From Plantago major (Eukaryota > Streptophyta > Magnoliopsida > Lamiales > Plantaginaceae), in assembly GCA_026545765.1 (NCBI GenBank), contig CM048841.1:86224636-86288635 (forward strand): a DNA stretch of 64,000 nucleotides, in the 5' to 3' direction. The position numbers and the translations under genes are program-made. Below, one piece after another: positions 38,547 through 50,400 of this stretch. The number at the start of each line of letters is the position of its first letter. The first letter of the stretch is position 1. The notes under the pieces are model-generated. The model saw only the letters and a list, made by a program, of their open reading frames with translations, ran no database searches and was not told the origin of the DNA.

Positions 38547-38696
38547 TTATATTAAACCAAATCTACTTAACGAAAACACATGCAAAAAGTGTAGCGTAAT
38601 GCAAGTTGATACAAGTGTCGGCCAATTACTTGTATAGTAATAATTTAAATGCTGAAAATAAACAAAGAAATTTGGAAATTGAATTGAAAAGACTAA
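38547..38696 (+). repeat. 150-bp direct duplication, left copy
   Basis: It is identical base for base, as far as I can read, to 39614-39763. It lies immediately 5' of the Helitron helicase fragment. Confidence 0.93.
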
Positions 38697-38842
38697 CGGT
38701 ATTCTGTCACGGACAACTGTATGTTGCTCTCTCTAGAGTTACAACTAGAAAGGGACTGAAAGTACTCATATGTGATAATGAAGGTAAGACGTACGACACG
38801 ACAACCAACGTGGTTTACAAAGAAGTTTTCGATAAATTATGA
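38697..38842 (+). pseudogene. Helitron PIF1-like helicase, C-terminal fragment
   Basis: It encodes VFCHGQLYVALSRVTTRKGL and then KVLICDNEG...TNVVYKEVF, ending at a stop at 38842. HGQLYVALSRV is the conserved motif VI region of PIF1-like helicases in plant Helitrons. The upstream residues in the same frame come from the duplicated block and are not helicase. Only about 48 residues of a protein normally well over 1000 residues long remain. Confidence 0.88.
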
Positions 38843-39613
38843 GGTAAATTTATTTTTTCATATATATTTGTTAACTTGCATATTTTCATTTATGTTTTTT
38901 GTTTCTCAATTTATAATACATCTAAGCGTATATCCTTATACTTTTACAGGTACGGATACCTTCATATGAAGTCAAGTATTACCAGTAATTGACTAGATTT
39001 TATTCAATGCAAAACTATTATTCTTGTACGTCAAGAATTTGTTATTCTTACAAACTATGATCCTCATATAATACATTGTTTTTTGTACCACCTTAAATAT
39101 ACCAATTTTCACTATAGGATTCTTAAGTGTATCCATGATAATGCTTATCAGATATATAGATCAAACTATCGAAATTTAAAATCGAATAAGTCTAGATCAT
39201 AGTTACTAATGTTAGAAAGCATAATATAATATCGGTAGTCTACCCAGCCCAAAAGGTTTATCATTCAAATTTTGATGGTTAGCCCATTCGACAAGACGAA
39301 GTTCACCATCAATTTTGAAAGAATATAGTTTCCCATATCGTCTATTTTGCAATGATCATAAACAAAAGTCCTTGGCAATCTTTCTCACACGTCGGCCTCT
39401 ATCACCTCATCCATATCCAAACGTTAACAATTGCATGTTCTCTCTACTGTTACCAGGAAGAAGAGATTCAATGTATTCATATAAGACGAAGATGGTCAAA
39501 CAAACGATACGGCATGTTCATTGTCTTTGGCATTTTATTATACTATATATTCATTTCTTATTTTAAGTTTGACCTCCATGCCCCGTCGAGTATCGACGGG
39601 CCATTAACTTAGT
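38697..39613 (+). mobile_element. Helitron 3' fragment
   Basis: This 917-bp piece carries the C-terminal end of a PIF1-type Helitron helicase and a Helitron-like terminus. That terminus is a perfect 8-bp stem hairpin with a 3-base loop (39582-39600, stem CCCGTCGA), followed after about 8 bases by cttagt, close to the CTRR ending expected of Helitrons. The hairpin and short AT-rich tail fit the rolling-circle terminator. The 5' part of the element is absent. Confidence 0.75.
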
Positions 39614-39763
39614 TTATATTAAACCAAATCTACTTAACGAAAACACATGCAAAAAGTGTAGCGTAATGCAAGTTGATACAAGTGTCGGCCAATTACTTGT
39701 ATAGTAATAATTTAAATGCTGAAAATAAACAAAGAAATTTGGAAATTGAATTGAAAAGACTAA
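39614..39763 (+). repeat. 150-bp direct duplication, right copy
   Basis: Second copy of 38547-38696 at a constant offset of 1067 bp. It begins immediately after the Helitron terminus. Confidence 0.93.
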
Positions 39764-39981
39764 AAAAATATACATCAAAGACAATTAGTAGATAGGCAAA
39801 TTATGACATGGGATACACAGTAGTTGTATGAATAATTCTAAAAACGCATTCGAATTTCTATACTAGCTAGCGTAAGGATATCATGAGATATGTATGTCAC
39901 TAACTATTCTATCCTACTGATAATCTATATGCAGTCACGAGTGTGTAATAAACAATATGTGGAAAATTAGATAGAGCTAAC

Positions 39982-40538
39982 TGTTGGTGATTTTAGTGTC
40001 ATCAACTCATTTTAGTAGTAATGTGATTTACTAAAGACCGATGTGATCTCACGTTAAGGCTCGGAACGAGTTCGGGTAGTGCGGAGTTCACGCTTGTTGA
40101 GCTAACGAGTTATCGGCCGCAAATACGAAGCAGGGGTCGAGGGGGCTGCGCCCTTATGGGTCGAGGGCGGAGCCTCGGGTTGCAAGGCGAGCGCTGGGCC
40201 CCGACTTTTTTGGGAAATTCATATTCGTTATTAAATGTTTTCCCATGATTCTGGATAAGACCAGAACTCGGTTAATTCAGGATAAGTTTAGAACCCCCTC
40301 AACCGCCAAAGGGCTTCGACTTTGTACTTCTACAAATTGGAGGATTCGGTCTCCAGAACAGATATACGAAAATCTTACATCCTCTCTATTTTTCTGATCG
40401 AAATTCATATAGCCTGAATTAGATTGCCTTCTTGGATTATCCCCGCAAGGAATTCGTGTAACCCAGGCTGTAAATTGGGTCGAATTATCTTGTTCGGAAA
40501 GTGACTACACGATCCATAGAAGATTTCCAGGATTATCA
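39982..40538 (+). repeat. 5' LTR of the copia element
   Basis: It starts TGTTGGTGATTTTAG and ends ggattatca. It matches the 3' LTR almost perfectly except for a GC-rich block (40135-40205). There this copy has about 37 extra bases of gggtcgagg/ggcggagcc type, an internal partial duplication. Confidence 0.9.
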
Positions 40539-40574
40539 CTACCCAAACATCCAACAAACGAACAAGATAATCTG

Positions 40575-43500
40575 TTGATAATCATGGCTGGAGGAAGCGG
40601 AAGCACTGTCAGGGAGATGACAAACAATTTCGGGAAACTGGAGAAGTTCCAAGGCCATGACTTCAGACGCTGGCAAAAGAAGATGCACTTCATGTTTACG
40701 GCCTTGAAGGTGGTGTACGTCCTGTCTACACCAATGCCAGAAGTGGAAGATGATGGACCGGTTGAAGCATTCAGGCGCAAATCCAAGTGGGAAAACGATG
40801 ACTATATTTGCAGAGGACACATCTTGAACGGTATGTCTGATTCTTTGTTCGATATTTACCAAACTGTGGAGTCTGCGAAGGAACTGTGGGATTCCCTCGA
40901 AGCCAAATATATGGCAGAGGATTCTTCAAGCAGGAAATTCCTGGTTAGCGATTTCAACAACTACAAGATGGTTGATTCGCGGTCTGTCATGGAACAGTTC
41001 AATGAAATTCTCCGGATTCTCGGACAATTTGCACAACACGGTTTGAAGATGGATGAATCCATCTCTGTCTCAAGTATCATTGATAAGTTGCCTCCTTCCT
41101 GGAAAGAGTTCAAGCATACTCTGAAACATGGTAAAGAGGAACTATCTCTGGTTCAACTTGGAAGCCATCTTCACATAGAAGAATCTCTGAAGGCTTCGGA
41201 AGATAAGGGCAAGGGCAAAGATGTTCTTTGGACCCTCGGTCAACATGATCGAAGAGGGTGGTAAGAACAATAACAACAAGAACAGAGGAAAGAAGCGTGC
41301 TTCTAACAACAACAAAGGCAGTTCCGGTTCTAATAAGAAACCGAAACTAGAGTGTTGGAAATGTGGCAAACCTGGCCACTTCAAGAAGGATTGCCGATAT
41401 GGCAAGAAGCACGACAACGCGAACGCAAGTGGTTCGGGAAAGGGGTCTACGGACCAATCCCGAAACCAAGGTCAGAATCTAAAAAGTGATTTGAATAATT
41501 TGATTGAATATTCAGTTTCACTTATTTCTGAAGCATATTATGTGCAGGATGATGCTATCGCGTGGTGGATAGATTACAGCGCCACAACTCACGCTTTGCA
41601 AGGACCGTAGGTGGTTCAAGACACTTGTACCAATGGATGACGGTTCATCCTCTATATGGAGATGATCACTTGCGGCTTAGTGGAAGGCAAAGGAGACGTG
41701 GTGCTAGAATTTAGTTCTGGAAAAACAATGTCTTTGTGCAATGTTTTATATGTTCCTAAGTTACGTAAGAACTTAATTTCAGGCCCGGTTTTAAATAAGC
41801 TTGGTTACAAGCAGGTTTGTGAATCAGACAAGTATATCTTGTCAAAGTGTGGTGTGTATATTGGATCTGGTTATTATAATAATGGAATGTTTATGATGAA
41901 TCTGAATGGAGTTTCGCATGATTCTGGTTCTGTAATTATGTCCTCTTCGAATGTGATTGATTCATCTCTATGGCATGCTCGTCTAGGACATGTGCATTAT
42001 AAAAGGATGCTTGAAATGTCTAAAGATGATTTGATTCCTGTTTTTGATGGAAATGTAGGAAAATGTAATACTTGCATGTTAACTAAGATCACTAGAAAAC
42101 CTTTTAAGAATATAATCAGGAAATCTGTCATACTTGATTTAATTCATAGTGATCTATGTGATTTGCATGCTACTCCATCTTTAGGGAACAAGAAGTATGT
42201 TGTTACTTTCATAGATGATGCATCTAGGTTCTGTTATGTTTATATGCTGCATACAAAGGATGAAGCCTTAGATAAATTCAGAATTTATAAAACTGAGGTT
42301 GAATTACAACAAAATGGCTTGATTAAAATCTTACGCACGGATAGAGGTGGTGAATATTATGATCCTGTATTTTTCCAATCCGTAGGAATCATTCATGAGA
42401 CTACGGCTCCTTATACGCCACAACAGAATGGTGTGGCTGAAAGGAAAAATAGAGCTCTTAAGGAAATGGTGAATGCCATGTTATCTTACTCTGGTTTAAG
42501 TGAGGGATTCTGGGGAGAAGCCATGTTAACGGCTTGCTATTTGTTACATAGGGTTCCTAACAAAAGGAACAAGACTACCCCATATGAACTTTGGTATAAG
42601 AAACGACCTAACTTGACATTTTTGCGAGTTTGGGGTTGTAGGGCCGTGGTTAGACTCCCGGACTCTAAGAGGAAAACTTTGGGTGAAAAGGGGATTGATT
42701 GCATCTTTGTTGGATCTGCTGAGCATTCCAAGGCTTATAGGTTTTATGTCATAGAACCTAATGATTCGGTTTCTATTAACACAATTATAGAATCGAGAGA
42801 TGCTATCTTTGATGAGAATCGTTTCTCCTCAATACCTAGACCAAGGTATACTATACCAAGTTCGGATGATACTCTAAGGGATGATCATTCAAATGATGTA
42901 CCAAGTGAGACTCCTGAACCCCGTAGAAGCAAAAGAGCTAGGAAACCTAAATCTTATGGTTCTGATTTTCAACTATACTTAGTTGAGGGAACAAAGGATC
43001 AGATTGAATCCCAATAATCTTACTGTTACAGTATTGAGGAGGATCCAAGGACATATGATGAAGCTATTAAATCTCGAGATTCAGCTTTTTGGAAAGAAGC
43101 GATTGATGATGAGATTGGCTCTATCATGGAAAATAATACTTGGATCTTATTTGATTTACCACCAGGTTGTAAACCATCAACTGCAAATGGATCTTTAAAA
43201 AGAAGATGAAAGTCGATGGTACAATTGACAAGTTTAAGGCTCGATTGGTTATCCAAGGCTTTAGACAAAGGGAAGGGATCGATTACTTCGATACCTACGC
43301 TCCTGTTGCTCGTATCACTACTATTAGATTGTTGATTGACTTGGCGGCTATTCACAATTTAGTGATCCATCAAATGGATGTCAAAACAGCATTTCTAAAT
43401 GGTGATTTGGAAGAAGAAGTGTACATGAAGCAACCGGAAGGATTTGTAATGCCTGGTAATGAGAATAAAGTGTGTAAGCTGATTAAGTCATTGTATGGGC

Positions 43501-44577
43501 TGAAACAAGCACCAAAACAGTGGCATCAAAAATTTGATAAGGTTGTTTTGTCTAGTGGTTTCATTCTGAACCAAGCGGACAAGTGTGTATATAGCAAATT
43601 TGATGCATCTGGAAAAGGTGTAATCATTTGCCTATATGTGGATAACATGTTGATATTTGAATCGACCAAAATCAGGTTGATAAAACCAAGAAATTTTTGT
43701 CATCAAAGTTCTCCATGAAAGATATGGGAGAAGCGGACGTTATTCTTGGTATCAAGATTAAACGGGAGAATAATGGGATTGTTATCACACAATCTCATTA
43801 CATTGAGAAGATACTCAAGAAGTTCAATCATGAAGGTTGTTCTCCGGTAAGTACCCCCATGGATCCGGAAGAAAAGCTTATGCGAATCTGAGTAAACTGT
43901 GGATCAGCTCGAATACTCAAAAGCCATAGGCTGTTTGATGTATGCTATGACTAGCACTAGACCGGATATTGCTTATGCGGTTGGTAAATTGAGCAGATTT
44001 ACTAGTAATCCTAGTAGACATCATTGGCATGCAATAACAAGGGTATTCAAGTACTTGAAAGGTACTATGAAACATGGTTTGTCATATGTGGGATTTCCTT
44101 CGGTGTTAGAAGGTTATACGGATGCTAGTTGGATAAATAATGTTGAAGACTCATCTTCTACAAGTGGATGGGTGTTTTTGCTTGGGTGATGTGCCATTTC
44201 ATGGGCTTCCAAGAAGCAAACATGTATAACAAGCTCCACAATGGAATCTAAATTTGTAGCCTTAGCCGCCGCTGGTAAAGAAGCGGAATGGCTAAGAAAC
44301 TTAGTGTATGAGATTCCCTTATGGCCTAAACCTATATCACCTATTTCTATCCGTCAGATATCACGCCACGTTGGCTAGAGCTTATAGTCAAATTTACAAT
44401 GGCAAGTCTAGACACTTGGGTGTTAGACATAGTATGATTAGGGAGTTAATCATGAATGGGGTGATATCCATTGAGTTTGTTCGGTCGCAACAAAACTTGG
44501 CTGACCACTTGACGAAGGGGTTGGCTAGGGACTTAGTGAATAAGTCGGTGATTGGGATGGGATTAAAGTCCATCTAA
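40575..44577 (+). pseudogene. copia gag-pol polyprotein with several frame breaks
   Basis: Gag (from 40575) includes KLEKFQGHDFRRWQKKMHF. A zinc knuckle CWKCGKPGHFKKDC lies at 41350-41391. The protease motif at about 41570 reads IDYSATTH where active copies have D-S-G. The pre-integrase LWHARLGH and integrase (LRTDRGGEY, TPQQNGVAERKN) occupy 41656-43017. The reverse transcriptase (MDVKTAFLNGDLEE, LYGLKQAPKQWH) reads YVDN at 43635-43646 instead of the catalytic YVDD. RNase H ends at 44577 with SRHLGVRHSMIRE. Breaks lie near 41225, 41610, 43017, 43205, 43690, 43890, 44189 and 44340. Inactive. Confidence 0.93.
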
Positions 44578-44894
44578 ATCTACTAGCTGTGGTATACCCA
44601 ATTCCCTTCTAATACAACGTTAGAAGCAGAATTCAATGTGGAAAGACCATAGTTAGAGATTGGAGCACATGTGTTTATCTTCCCAAGGTATGTGCTCAGA
44701 CCTGCAAGTGATGTTAGGTTGAAGTATATCTTCTTAATGGTTCTTTTGACAAATTGCAAATGCAGGAGCAAGACTAAAAGGACCACCTATGTAAGCATGA
44801 AGTTTTGCCGCTTCAAGAAGCTTGGACTTGGCTTCCTATATGCTTATTAATGGATAAGGACACACATGGCTCAGATAGTGTCAAGTATGAACAA

Positions 44895-45955
44895 CACTAC
44901 AAAAATGCAGAGATGGCGGATAGATCCGCTTAAGATGACCTATCCGCCCAGCCTCTGGCGGATAGAAAATCCGTCGCCCCCCTGGAGCTGTGGCGACGGA
45001 TAAAAATCCGTCGTCCAATTCGCGACGGATTGACCTTTTTTTTAAAAAAAAAAATGATTATGGATCTATCCGTCGCCCCATTTTTTTTTTTAAAAAAAAA
45101 ATAAAATCCGTATACGAATTTTTATATTCGTATACGGATTAATTCCGGCAGTGGTGGTGCGGTGGTGGCAGTGGTGGTGCGGTGGGTGTGGTGCTGGTGG
45201 TGGTGGTGGTGGAAGGGTGGTGGTGGTGGTGGAGGAGATGGTGGTGGTGGCAGGGTGGTGGTGGTGGAGGAGATGGTGGTGGTGGCAGGGTGGTGGTGCG
45301 GTGGTGGTGGGAGTAGAGAGGTGGTGGTGGTGGAGATGGTGGTGGAGGAGGATGGTGGAGGAAAGGAGGTGGTGGAGGAGATGGTGGTGGTGGAGGATGG
45401 TGGTGGTGGCAGGGTGGTGGTGGTGGGAGGAGAGAGGTGGTGGTGGTGGTGGTGAGATGGTGGTGGAGGAAAGGAGGTGGTGGAGGAGATGGTGGTGGTG
45501 GAGGATGGTGGTGGTGGGAGGAGAAAGGTGGTGGTGGGAGGAGAAAGGTGGTGGAGGAGATGGTGGTGGTGGAGGATGGTGGTGGTGGGAGGAGATGGTG
45601 GTGGTGGAGGATGGTGGTGGTGGGAGGAGAAAGGTGGTGGTGGGAGGAGGAGGAGGGGAGAAGTAGTGGAGAAAAGGAGGTGGTGGAGGAGATATATTAT
45701 ATTTTTTTTAGGTTTTTAGCGACGGATAGATCTAGATCTATCCGTCGCTAATTTTTTTTTTTTTTAATTTTCCGGCCTTGTAGCGACGGATAAATCTATC
45801 CGTCGCTAAAATTTTTTTTTTTTTTTTTTAATTTTGGTCAACGCTCTGTAGTGACGGATAATTTTATCCGTCGCTACAGAGCGACGGATAACCTTTATCC
45901 GTCGCCCCAAGTAGCGATCCGTCGCTACAGGGGCGACGGATGGATTCTTGTAGTG
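44895..45955. mobile_element. Non-autonomous CACTA (En/Spm) element nested in copia
   Basis: It starts CACTACAAAAATGC and ends GGATTCTTGTAGTG, the CACTA-type ends. About 15 copies of GCGACGGAT or its complement lie in the two subterminal regions (44915-45075 and 45718-45945), often as inverted pairs. These match the known pattern of subterminal transposase-binding repeats. The middle is a G-rich GGT/GGA tract. It has no transposase. The flanking trinucleotides (caa and gta) do not match, so no target duplication is visible. Confidence 0.88.
45147..45690. repeat. GGT/GGA low-complexity tract
   Basis: About 540 bp consist almost only of GGTGGTGG and GGAGGAGA words on the plus strand. Overlapping plus-strand frames read as Val, Trp, Gly and Arg runs and are composition artefacts. 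The strand asymmetry makes G-quadruplex or R-loop formation plausible. Confidence 0.95.
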
Positions 45956-46197
45956 GTAGAGTGTTGTAGAAACTTTTGTGTATGATATCTTCAGGTATTC
46001 AAATGGGTTGACGGGTTCAATCGTTACGACACCCCGATTCTCGAGTATTTGGAATGTGTATTGTACTAAGATGAAAATTCAATCGCAAGATATTTTCATT
46101 TATGCATTTGTTTGATCGTAATGTTTGTGTTTATACACCTGTATATATTTTTATATATACTAAGTAGATCAAGGATTACACTAAAATGGGGGGGATA

Positions 46198-46717
46198 TGT
46201 TGGTGATTTTAGTGTCATCAACTCATTTTAGTAGTAATGTGATTTACTAAAGACCGATGCGATCTCACGTTAAGGCTCGGAACGAGTTCGGGTAGTGCGG
46301 AGTGCACGCTTGTTGAGCTAACGAGTTATCGGCCGCAAATACGAAGCAGGGGTCGAGGGGCGGAGCCCCTGGATGGGCCCCGACTTTTTTGGGAAATTCA
46401 TATTCGTTATTAAATGTTTTCTCATGATTCTGGATAAGACCAGAACTCGGTTAATTCAGGATAAGTTTAGAACCCCCTCAACCGCCAAAGGGCTTCGACT
46501 TTGTACTTCTACAAATTGGAGGATTCGGTCTCCAGAACAGATATACGAAAATCTTACATCCTCTCTATTTTTCTGATCGAAATTCATATAGCCTGAATTA
46601 GATTGCCTTCTTGGATTATCCCCGCAAGGAATTCGTGTAACCCAGGCTGTAAATTGGGTCGAATTATCTTGTTCGGAAAGTGACTACACGATCCATAGAA
46701 GATTTCCAGGATTATCA
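46198..46717 (+). repeat. 3' LTR of the copia element
   Basis: It starts TGTTGGTGATTTTAG and ends ggattatca. It is 520 bp long and lacks the extra GC-rich block of the 5' LTR. Otherwise it is nearly identical, which points to fairly recent insertion despite the coding decay. Confidence 0.9.
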
Positions 46718-47038
46718 CTACCCGCCAAGTCTACCCAGAGTAACGTGTGATAGCTTGAACCTTGTAACATACTTTTTCCCACCCGAAAATAGCTTTCCAC
46801 TTTAACTTTTAACCTTTTCAGCTTTGATTGCGAATTAATCTTAAGAATGTGCAAGAATCCACCTGATAAAATCATCAATTAGAAAAAATTGGACAACAAG
46901 TCTCACGATAATCAGATCAACACAATCTCATACAATCCATGATTCTCACCGCATATAATAATAACGACGATTTTCCTAAAAAAAAATGAGCCACACGAAT
47001 TAGATAGTTAGCAGGTTGAACCTCGTTGATAATTACAC
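46718..47038. other. Spacer, nothing recognised
   Basis: Sequence between the copia element and the CACTA MITE. No gene or repeat is identified. Confidence 0.5.
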
Positions 47039-47348
47039 CACTACAATATATTTGATCTAATATAACTCATAAATTTTGCGACTCTTTATAAGTGTCGTAA
47101 AAATGAACTAAAAAAAGGCCTTAAAATTAACTCAAAGAAGGTAAAAAAAATACGACTTCTAATTTTGAGTCGTAATTTTAAAATTACGACTCTTAATTTG
47201 TACTTCAAACGAAAATACGACGCACCCCTTTTGCGACCTTTTTGCAATTTGCATCACTTATTAAGAGTCATAGTTTTTAAATACGACTCTTATATATATA
47301 TGATACGACTCTTTTTATGGGTCGAATTAGATCAAATGTTTTGTAGTG
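47039..47348. mobile_element. CACTA MITE with 3-bp target duplication
   Basis: The 310-bp element begins CACTACAATATATTTGATC and ends GATCAAATGTTTTGTAGTG. Inverted ends run for about 35 bp. It is flanked by CAC on both sides (47036-47038 and 47349-47351), the 3-bp duplication typical of CACTA elements. The interior has repeated tacgactct and gtcgta words in both orientations, again subterminal-type repeats, in a family different from the 44895 element. It lies about 150 bp downstream of the dehydrogenase stop codon. Confidence 0.9.
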
Positions 47349-47498
47349 CACGTTGAAATTACTGAATTGAGACATAAAAACAATTTCTTTCAGCAATACA
47401 GTTATTTTAGAGAACTTGATTTTACCATCTTTATTATTGTTATAAGTGGGATTTATATAAATGTACATGAAATTAGGAAGACACCATGCTAAGAGTAT

Positions 47499-50400
47499 TT
47501 ACATGACTAGGTCTACTGAAGTACACCTTGGCCTGCTAGTATCTGTCAATCGCCTTTGTAGCATGACACGTGTTTGTTTCCATAACAGTTGGGCTTGGGC
47601 TTCATCATGGGCTAAACTGGAACACTGACTCTCATTACAATCTGCAAAATATTTTCCACTCAGCCCATTTATTCTTGGGCTCAATGCCACATAACAACTT
47701 GTTGCTGCCCCCTGCAAAATTCCACAAAAACACACTTGCATCAGCACTTCAAACTTAAAAGGTATATATTATAAAAATAATAAGATAATATGATGGATGC
47801 GTTTATATTTTATAGAACCCTGTAAATTCCCCAACACTTTCATCAACACTTAAAAGTAATAAAGATAAGAAGATAATATGGTGGAGTGTTAATTTGAGCA
47901 TTATATAATCTAAACCTTGGCTCAAATTAAACTTAATTTTAATTTAGTAAATATTATCCGTTCATTTTACTTACTAGATTCTGGATAGTGCATTATATTT
48001 TAGTGTAATACTTTTTTAAACACCGTACAAATGACAAATATTCATACGTATTCATGTTAGTAATAAAACGAATGATGAGGAGACTATTGTTGTACATTTA
48101 CAAACTTTCTGATTGTTATCCTCATAAGAGTAAATTTTTGTAGCTAAAGTTTAATTAAGTTGTGAAAATTTGTATTTCATATAAATTAAAAAATTTGTAG
48201 GTTTCTTAGGGTTGTTATATAGAGTGTGTAAAGTTGAAGTGAAATGTGCAAGTTATTTTAAGATTATTTGATTGGTTTTAATAATATTTGATTGGTTTAA
48301 GGTTGTTATAAACTTATAATATAGTAGTGTGAGCAAATTTAATTTGAGTTGTAAACAATAAATGGATTTATATGAGTATTGTTCGGGCTTCACTAAAATT
48401 GCAAATCAAACACGATTATCTTGCCGATTGAATTAAAATGGAGGATTAGTTTTATCTTGATTCTGATTCTCAATCTGTTCATCAGCTACAACTACATTTT
48501 TCAACAACATTCACTCTTCCAATTTTCACGTACACGTCCATCAACATAGAGTGTGCATGTCTGCCATTCATCCTCCCTTCTTAATGTATGGCTCTCGATT
48601 CATGACATCCCATGTTTTCTCTTTTCCTTTCCCATTCATCCCATATTATTACTTTAATTCAATTTCGATATGTTGCGTACATATGTCATTTTTAAATAGA
48701 AAGTCAAGGGTTCGAATCACGTTGACACGTGATTTTCTCCCTTTCAAGTTTCAATCATACTAAATCATGCAATCAGCTACATCTATATTATACATCTAAT
48801 TTAGCTATAAATAGTCGATGACTCAAATTAGCTTTCATATATTTCACTTTCTTTTGTTCTTTTGTTTTTTCACTATATCAAAAGTAAAAAATCAAAATAT
48901 CAGTGCGGATACGAACAAGCTGGTGCAATTTATTTATTGGTAAAGTGATGCATATGTAAATGGATGGGCCTAGGACAGTAGGACAAGTCTGGAATAGCCC
49001 AATGGGCAATGATCACTTTGATATATTGGTCTTTTATAAAGAGAGACTTACTGCCATGGGCCCATTTCCGTCATGAAAATACATAGGCCTGAGCCCATTT
49101 CCATCGTAAAAATAAACTTGTAGCTGAGGAAAAGAAATTTGGAGTAACCTAGGGCATTCATAATCTGGAGTACTTTTGAACAACCCTTATATGTCTGGAT
49201 TATTATTGATCAGAGCAGAGTTACAGAGTGGATTAGTTTAGTAATCGTTGCAAATTGGCGCGATTTGTGGAATACGTCTCACCCTTGAGTGAATAATAGA
49301 GTTGTTATACTTATATCTGAGTGTATAAGATTAGCCGAAGTGTTTGACCTACCATAAGGTTTTGAGAAAGACACATTTTTATTAGTACTAAATCGGCCAA
49401 GGCTTCTAATAGCAAGATAAAATTAAGGAATAGTCAAAGATGAATGGTAGCATTGTAACAACAAGGACAAACAAAACAAACCTGTGATGTAGATTTGAGC
49501 AACTTGGAGGCCACAAAGAATAGAGAATCTGCATACAGTATATCCAATAAAGCATTAGATTTAGCTTTGTTCTTGTTGGATTGTTTGTAAAGAGAAATTC
49601 CAACCAGACAAGTTGGAAAGCATGCCTGTGAAAAAGCCTTTGTAGTCCCTGATTATTCCTGTCTTTACAATCCCTGGATGCACTGCGTTGATAGTTACGT
49701 TTGCATTTCTTGCCTGTTACACTCAATTAAACACTCGTTATCAGGACAATTCAGTTGAATCTTAGCACAATCGTATGTTACACAAATAACCTCACCTTAA
49801 GTTGCCTCGCTAGCGCCTTGGCGTGCAGTATGTTGGCTACTTTTGACTGCGCGTAAGCCCGAGTGCCATTGTAACTGCATTGAAGTAACATTTCAACTAT
49901 TAGCTAGCTATTTTTTATCAAAGATTTTAATAAGGTACTATTGTTTAGGTCTTTAGGACTTATTGCCTTTTGGGGTTGAGCAATTTGGTGAAGCAGAAAT
50001 TGTCTTTATTTGCCCAATTGTGAATGACAGAAGAAACATTCACTATTCTTCCTTCTATGCCTGTTTCTGAAGCTGTCTCCACAATTCTATCTAACAGCAT
50101 TTCTGTTAGCAGAAAATGACCTTCAATATCAAACAATAATAAACTGTCAGTTACATGGTGCAAATATGTCCTTCCCACTCTACAAACCATGTAGAATAAG
50201 TTCACTTAATTATTGGCTCTTAATTATGACGTAAAATTTTCAGAAAATAGGTGATTTGATGACTGATCAGCTACCAATCAAGATAATGCGAGAACTCCTT
50301 AATGATAAAGTTTGCAAGGAAATTCAAGATAAACAAGGCCAGTATCATTACCTAAGTAGTTTGTGGCAAAAGTGAGCTCAATTTTGTCTTCAGAATACTC

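Larger units (their letters stand above)
39982..46717 (+). mobile_element. Ty1/copia retrotransposon, decayed, with a nested CACTA element
   Basis: LTRs at 39982-40538 and 46198-46717 flank one gag-pol region in the copia order (gag, protease, integrase, reverse transcriptase, RNase H). A polypurine tract (aaaatggggggga) directly precedes the 3' LTR. The candidate target duplication is imperfect: ctaac before and ctacc after. A standard initiator-Met primer site (tggtatcagagc) is not seen after the 5' LTR. A 1061-bp CACTA element is inserted between RNase H and the 3' LTR. Confidence 0.93.

Noticed and set aside
45151..45751. Several overlapping plus-strand open frames of 80-171 codons
   Set aside because: They are Val/Trp/Gly/Arg runs caused by the GGT/GGA low-complexity tract in all three frames, not genes.
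49406..49726. A 106-codon minus-strand frame over SDR exons 6 and 7
   Set aside because: It is in the wrong frame relative to the dehydrogenase exons and does not match the family.
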